A DNA stretch of 15,757 bases from Candidatus Zixiibacteriota bacterium (GTDB taxonomy: Bacteria > Zixibacteria > MSB-5A5 > GN15 > PGXB01), in the NCBI GenBank assembly GCA_020345705.1, contig CP070766.1, positions 1,094,537 to 1,110,293 on the forward strand. Direction: 5' to 3'. The notes below the pieces were generated by a model. It did no database searches. It was given only the letters and a program-made list of their open reading frames with translations, and had not been told where the DNA came from. A program made the position numbers and the translations under genes. Below, piece by piece: positions 7,618 to 15,757 of the stretch; position 1 is the stretch's first letter; the number at the start of each line of letters is the position of its first letter.

Positions 7618-10386
7618 ATGCGACGATTAATAGTTGGAATGCTCATAGCTGCCCTGATCGTACCGGTGCTAAGCGCTGACTCGTATGCTCAGGTTTCAAG
7701 TGCCGCCGTTCTCTTCCTGCGCATTGCCGCCGGCGCCAGAGCCGCCGGTATGGGTGAGGCGTTCGTGGCCGTGGCCGATGACGCCACCGCGACGCACTGG
7801 AACCCGGCCGGGTTGGGGCAATATCCCTTATCCAGCAAGTGGACCAATATCGAGATCCCCGATAGTCTTCTGCCGCTGAGAGGCCTTGCCCTGTACGTGG
7901 GCGAAGGTACCGGGGCCGACTACCGGAAGTACGACATCTGGGCCCATTCGGCAAAGGGACTCATAAAGCACGTGAAGGATCAGTGGACTCAGTACGACGT
8001 CGTTCCCACCAAGCCCAGTTCGACGGCCGAATCAATCCTGAGACAGTACACCGGACTAATAGGCGACGCCGAAGAGGAACGGATTGAGGCTCTGCTGGAA
8101 AAAGCGGCCAATGTCAACAATGACTACCCGAAGGAAAGAATTGACAGTCTGGAAATCCAGGTTCTGGGGGTGGTGTCCGAAGATTACAGCGAAATCGAAG
8201 ATCTCCGGAAAGCTTTTGACAGCCTTAAAGCGGCCTACAACCAGTGTCTCATTGACTGGAAGAGATATGATGATGCCGCGGCTCTTGTCCGCAAGGGGAT
8301 TAAGGATTCCGTTCTGAATGAAACCGAGGCGGATAAGATTCTCTTCGCGCTGGAGAAAGCGAAAATGAAGTATCTTGCGGGCGATCTAAAAATTCCGTTC
8401 AGCGTCAACTTCAGAAGCCGGCTCAATGCACTGGATTCCGAAGGAAAATATCTCTGGGTCGCAAGCGACTCCGGTCTGTACCGGTACAACGGCGAAAATT
8501 GGCAGCGGTTTGGTGTCGAGGATGGGTTGCCGACACCCAAAATCAAGAAAGTGTCTTTATATAAGAATAAGGCTTTCCTAGCAACCGATACCGGGCTGGT
8601 GCTGTACGACGCCGGGGCGATAACTCACTTCGGGCCCGAACAGGGATTGCCCCATCGGCCGGTGGCATCGGCCACCGCTGAGAACGGCAAGAAGGCCTGG
8701 GTGGTCATTGACAGTGATCTTTATATGTATGACGGCGCCGTCTGGAAGAACTACATCGAAGTGAAAGACACGACGGGCCTGTCAGGCGAGACCGTTTACG
8801 AATACATGAAACTCTTTGATACCCCGTCTGAAAAGGAAAGATTTCTGGCCAAATATATGGCCCTCAACTCCGGCTTGGCCGACCTCATATCCTCGGCGGC
8901 TCAGAGAGTCACGGTTGACAGCGTCCTGAGCATGATCGATTCGGCGGGAGTAATGGCCGCCGTTGAGCATTCGCAGGCGTCGGCGGGTAAGGTCCTTGAC
9001 TCGGCCATCACATTGAAAATTCCGTTCACCGGCGGATTGAAATTCACCGTGAGAGACATGGAAGTCGATAACTACGGCAACCTGTGGATCGGAACCGACC
9101 ACGGCATTCTCCAATTCAACGGGCAGAGATGGAGACGCTTCGGATATCGCAAGTACACCGCCGTTCAGGATATCAGCATTTTCGATCTGGCCCTCAGCAA
9201 GGTCCGAGGTGACTCAACCAGAGCGGAAAGACTCGCCAAAAACATCAAAGCCGTCAATGAGCTCGAATCGGACGTTATTCCCGCGGGTCAAAGCGTCATG
9301 GTTTATGCCAACCCGGCCGGGGCTCGGATCAACGACATCCAGAGAACGGGAAGCAAGATGATTTTCTCGACGACGAGCGGTGCCGTCTATTATGATGTCA
9401 TATGGGGGAGATACAACGTGCGCGGTTTGGGGAAGACAAATACCTACGCCGTGAAAGAAAGAGGCGGCAATCTGTGGTTTCTTGCGAGGGACAGAATAGA
9501 AATAAACGCCGGCGCGAAGAAAGAAGTGGCCCTCATGCATGTCAACTGGCTGCCCGAATTGGCCGACGACATCTATTATGAATTCCTCGGGTATGTCCAG
9601 AATGTTGAAGGCTGGGGTACGGTCGGAGTCAATGTAACGTTTCTTTCTTACGGAAAAATAACGCGAACCTCCGAGCAGGGTGTTATCGAAGGGGAATTCT
9701 CGGCCTTTGACATCGCTTTCGCGCTGTCATACGGGACACCGCTGACCTCATCGCTCAGCGGGGGCATTTCGGCCAAGGTCATCTACTCGCACCTGTCAAC
9801 TCTCGGCGCCGGCAGAGAGAAAGGCAGCGGAACATCGACCGGCCTGGCTCTCGACATCGGTTTGCTGTACAAGGCCGACCCCCGTCTGACGCTAGGACTG
9901 GCCATAACCAACCTTGGCCCCGACATATCCTACATTGACGTATCCCAGGCGGATCCGCTGCCACGCAACCTCGCCTTTGGTATTGCCTGGAACATGATTC
10001 AGTCCTCATACAACGAAGTGCTCTTCACGATTGAAGCGAACAAATCTCTTGCCGAAAGGGATAAGACGATACTCGAGGATTTCCAGGAGGTTATCTCCAA
10101 TCCGCAGGGGGAACTGAAAGGATTCATATTCAATCCGTTCACGACGGGCAACCTGGCCAAGGCGTTCGAGGGCGTCATCATCAACGGCGGTATTGAGTAC
10201 CGTTATGGTTCATTCTTTGCCCTGAGGGCCGGATATATTCACGACGAGCAGGGCGATGTAAAAACGCCGACTCTTGGCGTCGGCCTGGCATACAGTATGT
10301 TCCGGTTTGACTTCGCCTACATTCCATCCGATGACGAGGTTCCCCTGGCCAACACGATGAGGTTTTCACTGTCGCTGGGATGGTGA
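7618..10386 (+). CDS. PorV/PorQ-family outer-membrane barrel protein with inserted Reg_prop beta-propeller
   Basis: This 922-residue protein has a signal peptide (MRRLIVGM onward, probable cleavage after SYA at residue 24). Residues about 26-75 match the N-terminus of PorV/PorQ proteins: FLRIAAGARAAGMGEAF, then ADDATATHWNPAGL. The barrel sequence breaks off there and resumes at about 641 with NWLPELADDIYYEF, then WGTVGVNVTFLSYG, SYGTPL and a final strand ending FSLSLGW. The two barrel parts sum to the usual PorV length. The roughly 565-residue insert contains helical stretches (about 135-255, 385-465, 525-550) and six propeller-blade-like repeats starting near 278, 318, 359, 488, 580 and 618, for example LWVASDSGLYRYNG and LWIGTDHGILQFNG, typical of Reg_prop. 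In T9SS, PorV carries substrates to PorU and is FadL-like. The gene starts 22 bases after the PorU-like gene and ends 8 before the protease. The frame is continuous throughout, so this is not a broken gene. Confidence 0.85.
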   Translation: MRRLIVGMLIAALIVPVLSADSYAQVSSAAVLFLRIAAGARAAGMGEAFVAVADDATATHWNPAGLGQYPLSSKWTNIEIPDSLLPLRGLALYVGEGTGADYRKYDIWAHSAKGLIKHVKDQWTQYDVVPTKPSSTAESILRQYTGLIGDAEEERIEALLEKAANVNNDYPKERIDSLEIQVLGVVSEDYSEIEDLRKAFDSLKAAYNQCLIDWKRYDDAAALVRKGIKDSVLNETEADKILFALEKAKMKYLAGDLKIPFSVNFRSRLNALDSEGKYLWVASDSGLYRYNGENWQRFGVEDGLPTPKIKKVSLYKNKAFLATDTGLVLYDAGAITHFGPEQGLPHRPVASATAENGKKAWVVIDSDLYMYDGAVWKNYIEVKDTTGLSGETVYEYMKLFDTPSEKERFLAKYMALNSGLADLISSAAQRVTVDSVLSMIDSAGVMAAVEHSQASAGKVLDSAITLKIPFTGGLKFTVRDMEVDNYGNLWIGTDHGILQFNGQRWRRFGYRKYTAVQDISIFDLALSKVRGDSTRAERLAKNIKAVNELESDVIPAGQSVMVYANPAGARINDIQRTGSKMIFSTTSGAVYYDVIWGRYNVRGLGKTNTYAVKERGGNLWFLARDRIEINAGAKKEVALMHVNWLPELADDIYYEFLGYVQNVEGWGTVGVNVTFLSYGKITRTSEQGVIEGEFSAFDIAFALSYGTPLTSSLSGGISAKVIYSHLSTLGAGREKGSGTSTGLALDIGLLYKADPRLTLGLAITNLGPDISYIDVSQADPLPRNLAFGIAWNMIQSSYNEVLFTIEANKSLAERDKTILEDFQEVISNPQGELKGFIFNPFTTGNLAKAFEGVIINGGIEYRYGSFFALRAGYIHDEQGDVKTPTLGVGLAYSMFRFDFAYIPSDDEVPLANTMRFSLSLGW

Positions 10387-10394
10387 GGTAGAAC

Positions 10395-13300
10395 ATGAGA
10401 CACGGCAGACTTTTTGCGGCGTTCGGATTTTCCGCGTTTCTGATGTTGATGTTTTTTCCGGCACCGGCGATCTCGGTGAAAGGAGGCAAACTCCTCGGGC
10501 CCGTCTCGGTGGAGAAGAGGCAGGAAGATCGGATCGACCAGAGAATTATCCTGAGCGGATTTAATTCGCTTCCGTCGCGGCGAAACATTCTGAATCTTGA
10601 TCGCGACAGACCGTGGTCACTGCCGCGGAAAACGGCGGCCGCAAGTTTTATAGATACTCTGAAACTGCTGGGATTAAGGTTTGATTTTGTCGAAGAGTTG
10701 CCGGATGATCCGCTGACCACCGGGACCGGCAAGTTCGATCTTAATTCATTTGAGGATTTCGTCGCCACGTACGGCCATGAGATTGACCCTTCTCCGCACA
10801 ACCGGCAGTATTTCGAAACCCATTTTGAAGCTCTCGCCAGCTATTACTTCTTTGTCAGCGGCGGGAAGGTGGTCATGGATACGGCCATTGATGAATCGCA
10901 GTGCGGGGATACGTTATGCGACAGGCTGTTTGATGTTTATCCGAAAGAGATGGATTCGGTTTATCATCTGCCGCGCACGATGGCGTACTATGGCTCACAG
11001 GATCCTTATGACGGACTCACGGAATACTTCGTCGATTGCATAACGGTCGCCGATCAGGATCCCGACATCGTTTTTGCCGACTATGACGCATATTTTCTGT
11101 TTCATGCCGGTTCCGACCGTCAGAATGACGTTCTGAACGACAGCCCCCATGATTTGTTTACCGGTTACATCTTTTTTATCGATCCTGCCGACGCACCCTG
11201 GGTTGATACCGACGGGCCGGATTCTGCCCGTGTCGTGGACGCGCTGATAATGCCGGAGACGGCCTGCCAGAATAATCGGGCCACCGCCCTTAACGCCGTT
11301 ATAGCACATGAGTTCGGGCACCAGCTGGGTCTGCCGGACCTTTATCGAACCGACAATTTCCGGACCAAAGTGGGAGATTTCGCCCTCATGGACAACAACG
11401 GTTTCGGAACCGGCGTTGATTTCGGCTTCGAGGTTGGCCGGGCTTTCGGCACCGCGCCAATCTATCCGACGGCTTGGTCAAGGGCGTTTCTCGGATTCGA
11501 CTCAGTGGCTGTCTATCGGCAGGGGACGTCGATCGAACTGGTTGCCGCGGAGCTGGAAAAAACGAGCCCGTCGCAGATCAGCATTGCCAAAATTCCGATT
11601 TCGGAATATGAGTACTACCTTCTGGAAAATAGACAAATTGAGGCCGACGGCCGACAGACCTTCGTGCTGGCGGATTCGATTACTTCGGTGATTCTCGGCC
11701 CGAGCGACCAGTTTCGAAATCTTACCGGAGAATACGATTATCTGCTGCCCGGTTCGGGCATATTGATCTGGCACGTCAGCGAAATTGTCGCCTTTATGGA
11801 CTTTGACGGTAACGGGACCATCAACTTCAATGATAACCATCTTCAGAACGACTCCGATCCGCCGATCATTCCGTTCTTAAGGCTGATCGAAGCCGACGGC
11901 TTTTCGCATTTCCACAGCAGTACCGGTGCTTATTATACGCCCGGATATTATGGCGAGCAGGACGATATGTACTACGCCGGCAACAACAGCTCTTTTACGC
12001 CGAATACCAATCCGGGGGCATTTGGCTACGGCGGGGCGAATACGCATATATATGTCTCGCGCATCTCCGGGTCGGATTTGACCATGACCTTTGACCTCGA
12101 GCGCGATTTTGCCTCGACCAACTTCCCCCAGCGGGCCGGTGTGCCCGCGTTTGGTTTATCACCGGTCGCGGCCGATCTGAACGGTGACGGCGGCACAGAA
12201 ATTGTTCTGGCGTCAGGTCCGAACCTGCTGGCCATAAACGAGGATGGCAGCGATTTTACGCCGCCTTTCGGGCCGATCTTCTATGACACCGCCTATATTC
12301 TCAATGACCGCGGGGCTTTTCCCGTTTATCCGGTGCCGCTCTTTGCAAGGATCGGTGATACCATCACAGCCGGACCGGCGATCGGTGATTTCGGCCGGGA
12401 CAGCGACACCCAGTATGTTGCCGTCGCGGCAGGACCATGGCTGCACGTTTATGATATCCTTGATGCTAACCTTGACGGCCAGGCGGAACCGCTGTTTCCG
12501 CCGCTCTCGGTCGGATGGGAAGTCGTCTGGCTTTCGTTTGGTGATAAACTGACGGTGGCGGTGATGGATACCCTGCAGCCCTTTATACAGTTGTACAACA
12601 TTCAGAGTGACGGTGCCTACGGGTTGGCATCGACCCGGATACCGGAAAGACAGCTTTACGGCGTTTCGGTTCTGGGAGATGGTTTCGCCGTCATCGCCGG
12701 AGATACGACCGGCATCGTTCTGTATTATGTATTCGGGCCGACGGGCGACGATACGGTCTCATTCGATCTTGGCGACTTCTATGCCTTCGGTCCCGTCGCC
12801 GTTGATCTCGACCGTGACAGCCTGGCTGAAATCGTCGTGGCCACGTTCGACGGAGAGGTCATGGCTGTCACAATAGACACCACTGCCGACCCGCCGAGAC
12901 TTGAGGTGTACAACTCCGCACTGCTTGAAGATTCGGTTTTTGCCAATCCGGTGATCGCAGACATGGATGAAGACGGTTACGCCGATATTCTGATCGGCGG
13001 CAAAAACAAAATTTTCGCGATCGACAAAAGTTTCAGCGCGCTTATGAATTTCCCGCTTGAGATCGATCGTGCTTTTGATAACGACTTTGTCATTTCCTCC
13101 CCCGTGGTAGGTGACATCAATAACGATAAGATTAAGGACGTGGTGGTCCTGACCTCGGAGGGGAACTGCTACGCTTTCAGCTGCCGCCATTCGCTGAACG
13201 ATGAGCTTTTATTCGGGTTTCCGTTATCCGCCGGAGGCATCGGAGTGGGTTCGCCGCTCCTATATAAGAAAGACAACGGCGGCGGCCTGGGATTTTTAGG

Positions 13301-13724
13301 GATCGACGGATGGTTCTATTCCTATGATGTGAGTTATGACTCAGCCAGGCTTGACTGGCCAATGGGCGGCGGCAATTACACCGGCAATTATTATTTCCCG
13401 ACGAGCAAGCTGGGTTCGATCAAAACCTACGCCGACAAACTGCCCGATGATCAGTTCTTCTCATATCCCAATCCGGCCATTGGAGGGATGACCAATGTCC
13501 ATTATTTCATCGGTGAGACGGCGGATCTGACCTTTACGATTTTTGACATGTCCGGAAAGAAAGTCGATGACAGAAAATTGCATAACCGTCAGGCGGGAAC
13601 CAATCCCCCTGAAGAGTGGGACTTGTCGTTTCTTCCGACCGGCGTTTACCGCTGTGTTGTGGAAGCGGAATTTATCGACGGCGAGACGCACTCGGTGTTC
13701 ACAGATATTGCAGTAATCAAATAG
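10395..13724 (+). CDS. Secreted M6 family zinc metalloprotease with FG-GAP repeats and C-terminal sorting-type domain
   Basis: This 1109-residue exported protease starts with a signal peptide cleaved near APA (residue 25), followed by a probable propeptide. The zinc site is HEFGHQLGLPD (305-315), the HExxHxxGxxD form of metzincin-like M6 proteases (immune inhibitor A group). Met332 in FALMDNNG is the likely Met-turn. An EF-hand-like calcium loop (DFDGNGTINFND, 469-480) sits near the end of the protease domain, just after GILIWHVSE. Four FG-GAP/VCBS-like calcium motifs follow: DLNGDG near 594, DLDRDS near 804, DMDEDG near 856 and DINNDK near 907. The C-terminus from Tyr1024 (SYPNP) has FDMSGKKV and TGVYRCVVE, the plan of a FlgD-like or T9SS sorting domain, so it is a likely client of the adjacent PorU/PorV-like pair. 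GAGG 6 bases before ATG 10395 supports the start. It could instead remain anchored at the surface. Confidence 0.88.
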   Translation: MRHGRLFAAFGFSAFLMLMFFPAPAISVKGGKLLGPVSVEKRQEDRIDQRIILSGFNSLPSRRNILNLDRDRPWSLPRKTAAASFIDTLKLLGLRFDFVEELPDDPLTTGTGKFDLNSFEDFVATYGHEIDPSPHNRQYFETHFEALASYYFFVSGGKVVMDTAIDESQCGDTLCDRLFDVYPKEMDSVYHLPRTMAYYGSQDPYDGLTEYFVDCITVADQDPDIVFADYDAYFLFHAGSDRQNDVLNDSPHDLFTGYIFFIDPADAPWVDTDGPDSARVVDALIMPETACQNNRATALNAVIAHEFGHQLGLPDLYRTDNFRTKVGDFALMDNNGFGTGVDFGFEVGRAFGTAPIYPTAWSRAFLGFDSVAVYRQGTSIELVAAELEKTSPSQISIAKIPISEYEYYLLENRQIEADGRQTFVLADSITSVILGPSDQFRNLTGEYDYLLPGSGILIWHVSEIVAFMDFDGNGTINFNDNHLQNDSDPPIIPFLRLIEADGFSHFHSSTGAYYTPGYYGEQDDMYYAGNNSSFTPNTNPGAFGYGGANTHIYVSRISGSDLTMTFDLERDFASTNFPQRAGVPAFGLSPVAADLNGDGGTEIVLASGPNLLAINEDGSDFTPPFGPIFYDTAYILNDRGAFPVYPVPLFARIGDTITAGPAIGDFGRDSDTQYVAVAAGPWLHVYDILDANLDGQAEPLFPPLSVGWEVVWLSFGDKLTVAVMDTLQPFIQLYNIQSDGAYGLASTRIPERQLYGVSVLGDGFAVIAGDTTGIVLYYVFGPTGDDTVSFDLGDFYAFGPVAVDLDRDSLAEIVVATFDGEVMAVTIDTTADPPRLEVYNSALLEDSVFANPVIADMDEDGYADILIGGKNKIFAIDKSFSALMNFPLEIDRAFDNDFVISSPVVGDINNDKIKDVVVLTSEGNCYAFSCRHSLNDELLFGFPLSAGGIGVGSPLLYKKDNGGGLGFLGIDGWFYSYDVSYDSARLDWPMGGGNYTGNYYFPTSKLGSIKTYADKLPDDQFFSYPNPAIGGMTNVHYFIGETADLTFTIFDMSGKKVDDRKLHNRQAGTNPPEEWDLSFLPTGVYRCVVEAEFIDGETHSVFTDIAVIK

Positions 13725-13737
13725 GAGAGAAAATAGG

Positions 13738-14640
13738 ATGAAAAATCTTGTATTTCTATTAGCGGTTGCTATCGGGCTGACGCCACTGATCTCGACGGCC
13801 GTGGAGCTGGAGAGTACCCAGCTCGAGCTGCAGGTCCAGGCGATTCGAAACAGCAGTGACGGTACGGTAGATGCCGGTTCATCCACCGAACAGGAAGAAT
13901 TCGATGATTTCGGATTCGGCTTCGATGAGGACGCGAGCATCTACGAGTACGACTACAAATCGCCCAAGCGGGCTTTTATCTATTCATTGTTGATTCCCGG
14001 TCTGGGTCAGCGGTACGCCCAGTCGCACACCATCAAACCGCTGCTTTTTCTGGCCGTTGAAGCGGGGATGTGGATGGGGTACTTTAAGTATCACAATGAC
14101 GGCATCAAGAAAACCGATGACTTCGAGGCCTTCGCCGACGAGCACTGGATTGAAGGCGATTCGGCGGCCGTTGACGGCGGTAATACCGAGTCTTACGTCG
14201 GCTGGCTGTGGCAGGAATATGGACGGTATGACGACAACGATACGGCCGAATTCACGCATCACATCCCTGACTACCGGGATCAGCAGTACTATGAGATGAT
14301 CGGAAAGTATGACCAGTTCAGGGCGGGCTGGGATGACTACTGGGATGACCCCGATAGGTATGATGAAAGAAACCCCGACAGCAGTCTGAAGTATATATCG
14401 CCCAACCGCGACAGGTACGAAAGCATGCGCAAAGACGCTAATGACCTTCTGGACCGGGCCAATAAGTTTATTATTGTCTCGATGCTGAACCACCTTATCT
14501 CTGCCTTTGACGCCGCCTTGGCAGCCAATCGCTATAACAAGAACAAAGCGGCGGACATGTGGCTTACCGTGAACGCGGAGATGAAGAAGTATTCGGCGAA
14601 CGACGATATCCCGATTTTGAGACTCTCTTGCAGGTTCTGA
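13738..14640 (+). CDS. Exported PGLGQ-motif (DUF5683-like) protein, first of a tandem pair
   Basis: This 300-residue protein has no assigned function. It has a signal peptide (MKNLVFLLAVAIG, cleavage near residue 20), then an acidic low-complexity linker (EEFDDFGFGFDEDAS, about 53-67). The core begins with SPKRAFIYSLLIPGLGQRYAQ (76-96). This hydrophobic turn with PGLGQ resembles DUF5683 and TM2-like proteins and is followed by a second hydrophobic helix (about 101-116). The middle is very rich in Asp, Tyr, Trp and Glu (for example GWDDYWDDPDRYDE). Near the C-terminus a helix with a hydrophobic stretch (KFIIVSMLNHLISAFDAALAA) precedes a short beta-like tail ending in Phe. AGGAG near 13723 serves the ATG. 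It is a clear paralogue of the next gene and part of the same operon. A membrane location is likely, but which membrane is not clear. Confidence 0.75.
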   Translation: MKNLVFLLAVAIGLTPLISTAVELESTQLELQVQAIRNSSDGTVDAGSSTEQEEFDDFGFGFDEDASIYEYDYKSPKRAFIYSLLIPGLGQRYAQSHTIKPLLFLAVEAGMWMGYFKYHNDGIKKTDDFEAFADEHWIEGDSAAVDGGNTESYVGWLWQEYGRYDDNDTAEFTHHIPDYRDQQYYEMIGKYDQFRAGWDDYWDDPDRYDERNPDSSLKYISPNRDRYESMRKDANDLLDRANKFIIVSMLNHLISAFDAALAANRYNKNKAADMWLTVNAEMKKYSANDDIPILRLSCRF

Positions 14641-14641
14641 T

Positions 14642-15439
14642 ATGAGAAGATTCAATCATTTGTCGGAGATATTCCCGTTGCTGGTTATCCTGATACTGGC
14701 GCTGCCGGGCTTCGTCGGTGCCGGGATATCCGTGCCGTTATCGCCTATCAACACTCCGGTACAGCCGATGTATGCCGATCTGGACAAATATGCCCAAATC
14801 GATGATACCTCCAGCGCAAATCAGGGAGACCAACCGCCGATAGTAAAACCGAAATCCATGACCAAGGCGATTCTGCTTTCCTTTCTTCTCCCGGGCGCAG
14901 GGCACTTCTATCTTGGCGAGAAGGGAAGGGGAGAAGTCTTCGCGGGAGGAGAGGTCGTCTCCTGGGCCGGATTTATCGGATTTCGAATGTACGGCGACTG
15001 GAAAGAAGACGACTACATTAAATATGCCGTCGAGCATGCCGACATCGACCCCTCCGGCAAAGACGAGGAGTTCTATAAGAACCTGACCTTCTACGACTCT
15101 CGCGACGAATACAATGAGGCGGGACGTCTTTATGATTACGGCCCCTTTTATCCCGCCGATCGCTCTCATTACTGGCAGTGGGACGGCGATGACTCTCGCG
15201 ATCAGTATCGCGACATCAGAAATGCCAGCAAGTCGGCCTACCGAAAAGCCACGTTCATGATCGGGGTGGCCGTCGTAAACAGAATCATCGCCGGGATAGA
15301 TTCATTTCGTCTGGCCAAGAGACTGGCCGACAGGGCAAGATCGGGTTACGGCGCCGCAGACGGTACGAAAGTCAAATTCAGTGTGAACCCGTTCAGCCGG
15401 GACCCGGGGTTCAAAGTTACAATATCGCATCGGTTCTGA
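14642..15439 (+). CDS. Exported PGAGH-motif (DUF5683-like) protein, second of a tandem pair
   Basis: This 265-residue protein is a divergent paralogue of its upstream neighbour. It has a signal peptide (residues 1-27, cleavage near VGA), a proline-rich linker, then SMTKAILLSFLLPGAGHFYLG (72-92), which lines up with the PGLGQ segment of the first copy. A hydrophobic helix with GEVVSWAGF follows, then an Asp/Tyr-rich middle. The end is a helix (KATFMIGVAVVNRIIAGIDS) and a short tail finishing VTISHRF. The ATG lies one base after the upstream stop, which suggests translational coupling. A final Phe and alternating hydrophobic tail recall outer-membrane insertion signals, but a full barrel is not apparent. 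No enzymatic motif is visible and the function is unknown. Confidence 0.75.
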   Translation: MRRFNHLSEIFPLLVILILALPGFVGAGISVPLSPINTPVQPMYADLDKYAQIDDTSSANQGDQPPIVKPKSMTKAILLSFLLPGAGHFYLGEKGRGEVFAGGEVVSWAGFIGFRMYGDWKEDDYIKYAVEHADIDPSGKDEEFYKNLTFYDSRDEYNEAGRLYDYGPFYPADRSHYWQWDGDDSRDQYRDIRNASKSAYRKATFMIGVAVVNRIIAGIDSFRLAKRLADRARSGYGAADGTKVKFSVNPFSRDPGFKVTISHRF

Positions 15440-15757
15440 TGTTACATAACTTGCATGTCAGATACTGCGTACTTATAGTGGCCTTCATTTCTCTTCTATT
15501 CGGCTGTAACAAAGACATCAAAACGGGGCCGGAGTCAAAGATCGTCACCAAACCTCTGGGGCTTGTGCTGGAGGGAATGATTGAGGGGGAGGTGCTTGGT
15601 CAAAGGCTTTCGCGGCCGAGTGGAATAGCTGCCGATATTTCCGGGAATCTTTTTGTCGTGGACGCAGGCAATAATCGTTTGCTCAAGTTTGACTCCGAAT
15701 TCAAGGCGCTTCGGGAGGCGGGCGGTTTCGGCAGCTTTGAGGGATTGCTGAACTCCC
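15439..15757 (+). CDS. NHL-repeat lipoprotein, N-terminal part (3' end outside window)
   Basis: The ATG at 15439 overlaps the upstream TGA (TGATG), so translation is probably coupled. The first 106 residues are visible. A hydrophobic segment VLIVAFISLLFGC ends in a lipobox (LFGC, lipidated Cys23), indicating a membrane-anchored lipoprotein exported by Sec. Residues about 57-85 are a typical NHL repeat: SRPSGIAADISGN, then LFVVDAGNNRLLKFD. Such repeats form a six-bladed propeller used for binding. The rest lies beyond the window, so the blade number is unknown. No strong ribosome site precedes it, in keeping with coupling. It would be the third beta-propeller-type protein in this cluster. Confidence 0.8.
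   Translation, partial: MLHNLHVRYCVLIVAFISLLFGCNKDIKTGPESKIVTKPLGLVLEGMIEGEVLGQRLSRPSGIAADISGNLFVVDAGNNRLLKFDSEFKALREAGGFGSFEGLLNS

Noticed and set aside
13984..14655. Long minus-strand open frame (223 codons) opposite the first PGLGQ gene, and similar long antisense frames at 1069-1686 and 10181-10801
   Set aside because: Their translations show no domain pattern, they lie fully across well-supported plus-strand genes, and they are expected in GC-rich coding sequence.
1..15757. CRISPR arrays, tRNA or rRNA genes, insertion sequences, attachment sites
   Set aside because: No regularly spaced repeats, cloverleaf-like sequences, transposase motifs or terminal inverted repeats were seen on reading the window.

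Overview
All genes in this 15.8 kb window lie on the plus strand. It probably comes from an uncultured member of the FCB superphylum (Fibrobacteres-Chlorobi-Bacteroidetes and relatives). A candidate phylum such as Zixibacteria would fit the moderate GC content and the gene content: a PorU-like C25 protease, a PorV/PorQ-family barrel, an M6 metalloprotease with a YPNP-type C-terminal domain, and PGLGQ-type (DUF5683-like) proteins. The phylum is inferred from protein families, not from a marker gene.

Left part, 1-3318: ordinary metabolic genes. A class I SAM-dependent methyltransferase enters from the left edge (C-terminal 75 residues only), followed 8 bases later by a GNAT acetyltransferase. 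After a 197-base gap comes a probable amino-acid-catabolism pair: a COG4448-type (Rhizobium etli-like) L-asparaginase, then a tryptophanase with a TTG start. The tryptophanase is separated from tyrosine phenol-lyase by two diagnostic positions.

Junction, 3319-3671: a 353-base gap without a gene. It holds a sigma70-like promoter candidate, a strong AGGAGGA with no start codon after it, and a leader that can fold into a long-range stem enclosing a hairpin, followed by a T-run. The structure overlaps the proposed start of the next gene.

Right part, 3672-15757: one tightly packed operon-like cluster of six exported proteins, with intergenic distances of 22, 8, 13, 1 and -1 bases. In order these are: a PorU-like C25 (gingipain-fold) sortase/protease with its own C-terminal sorting-type domain; a PorV/PorQ outer-membrane barrel interrupted by about 565 residues of helices and Reg_prop-like beta-propeller blades; an M6 zinc metalloprotease with FG-GAP repeats and a C-terminal YPNP domain; two paralogous exported PGLGQ-type proteins; and the start of an NHL-repeat lipoprotein. 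In the type IX secretion system (T9SS), PorU, PorV, PorQ and the beta-propeller protein PorZ form the outer-membrane attachment complex that cleaves the sorting domain of substrates. This cluster looks like a compact version of that complex next to a likely substrate, with the PorV-like barrel and a PorZ-like propeller in a single chain. That functional reading is inference. No T9SS motor or translocon gene (PorK, L, M, N or SprA) is in the window.
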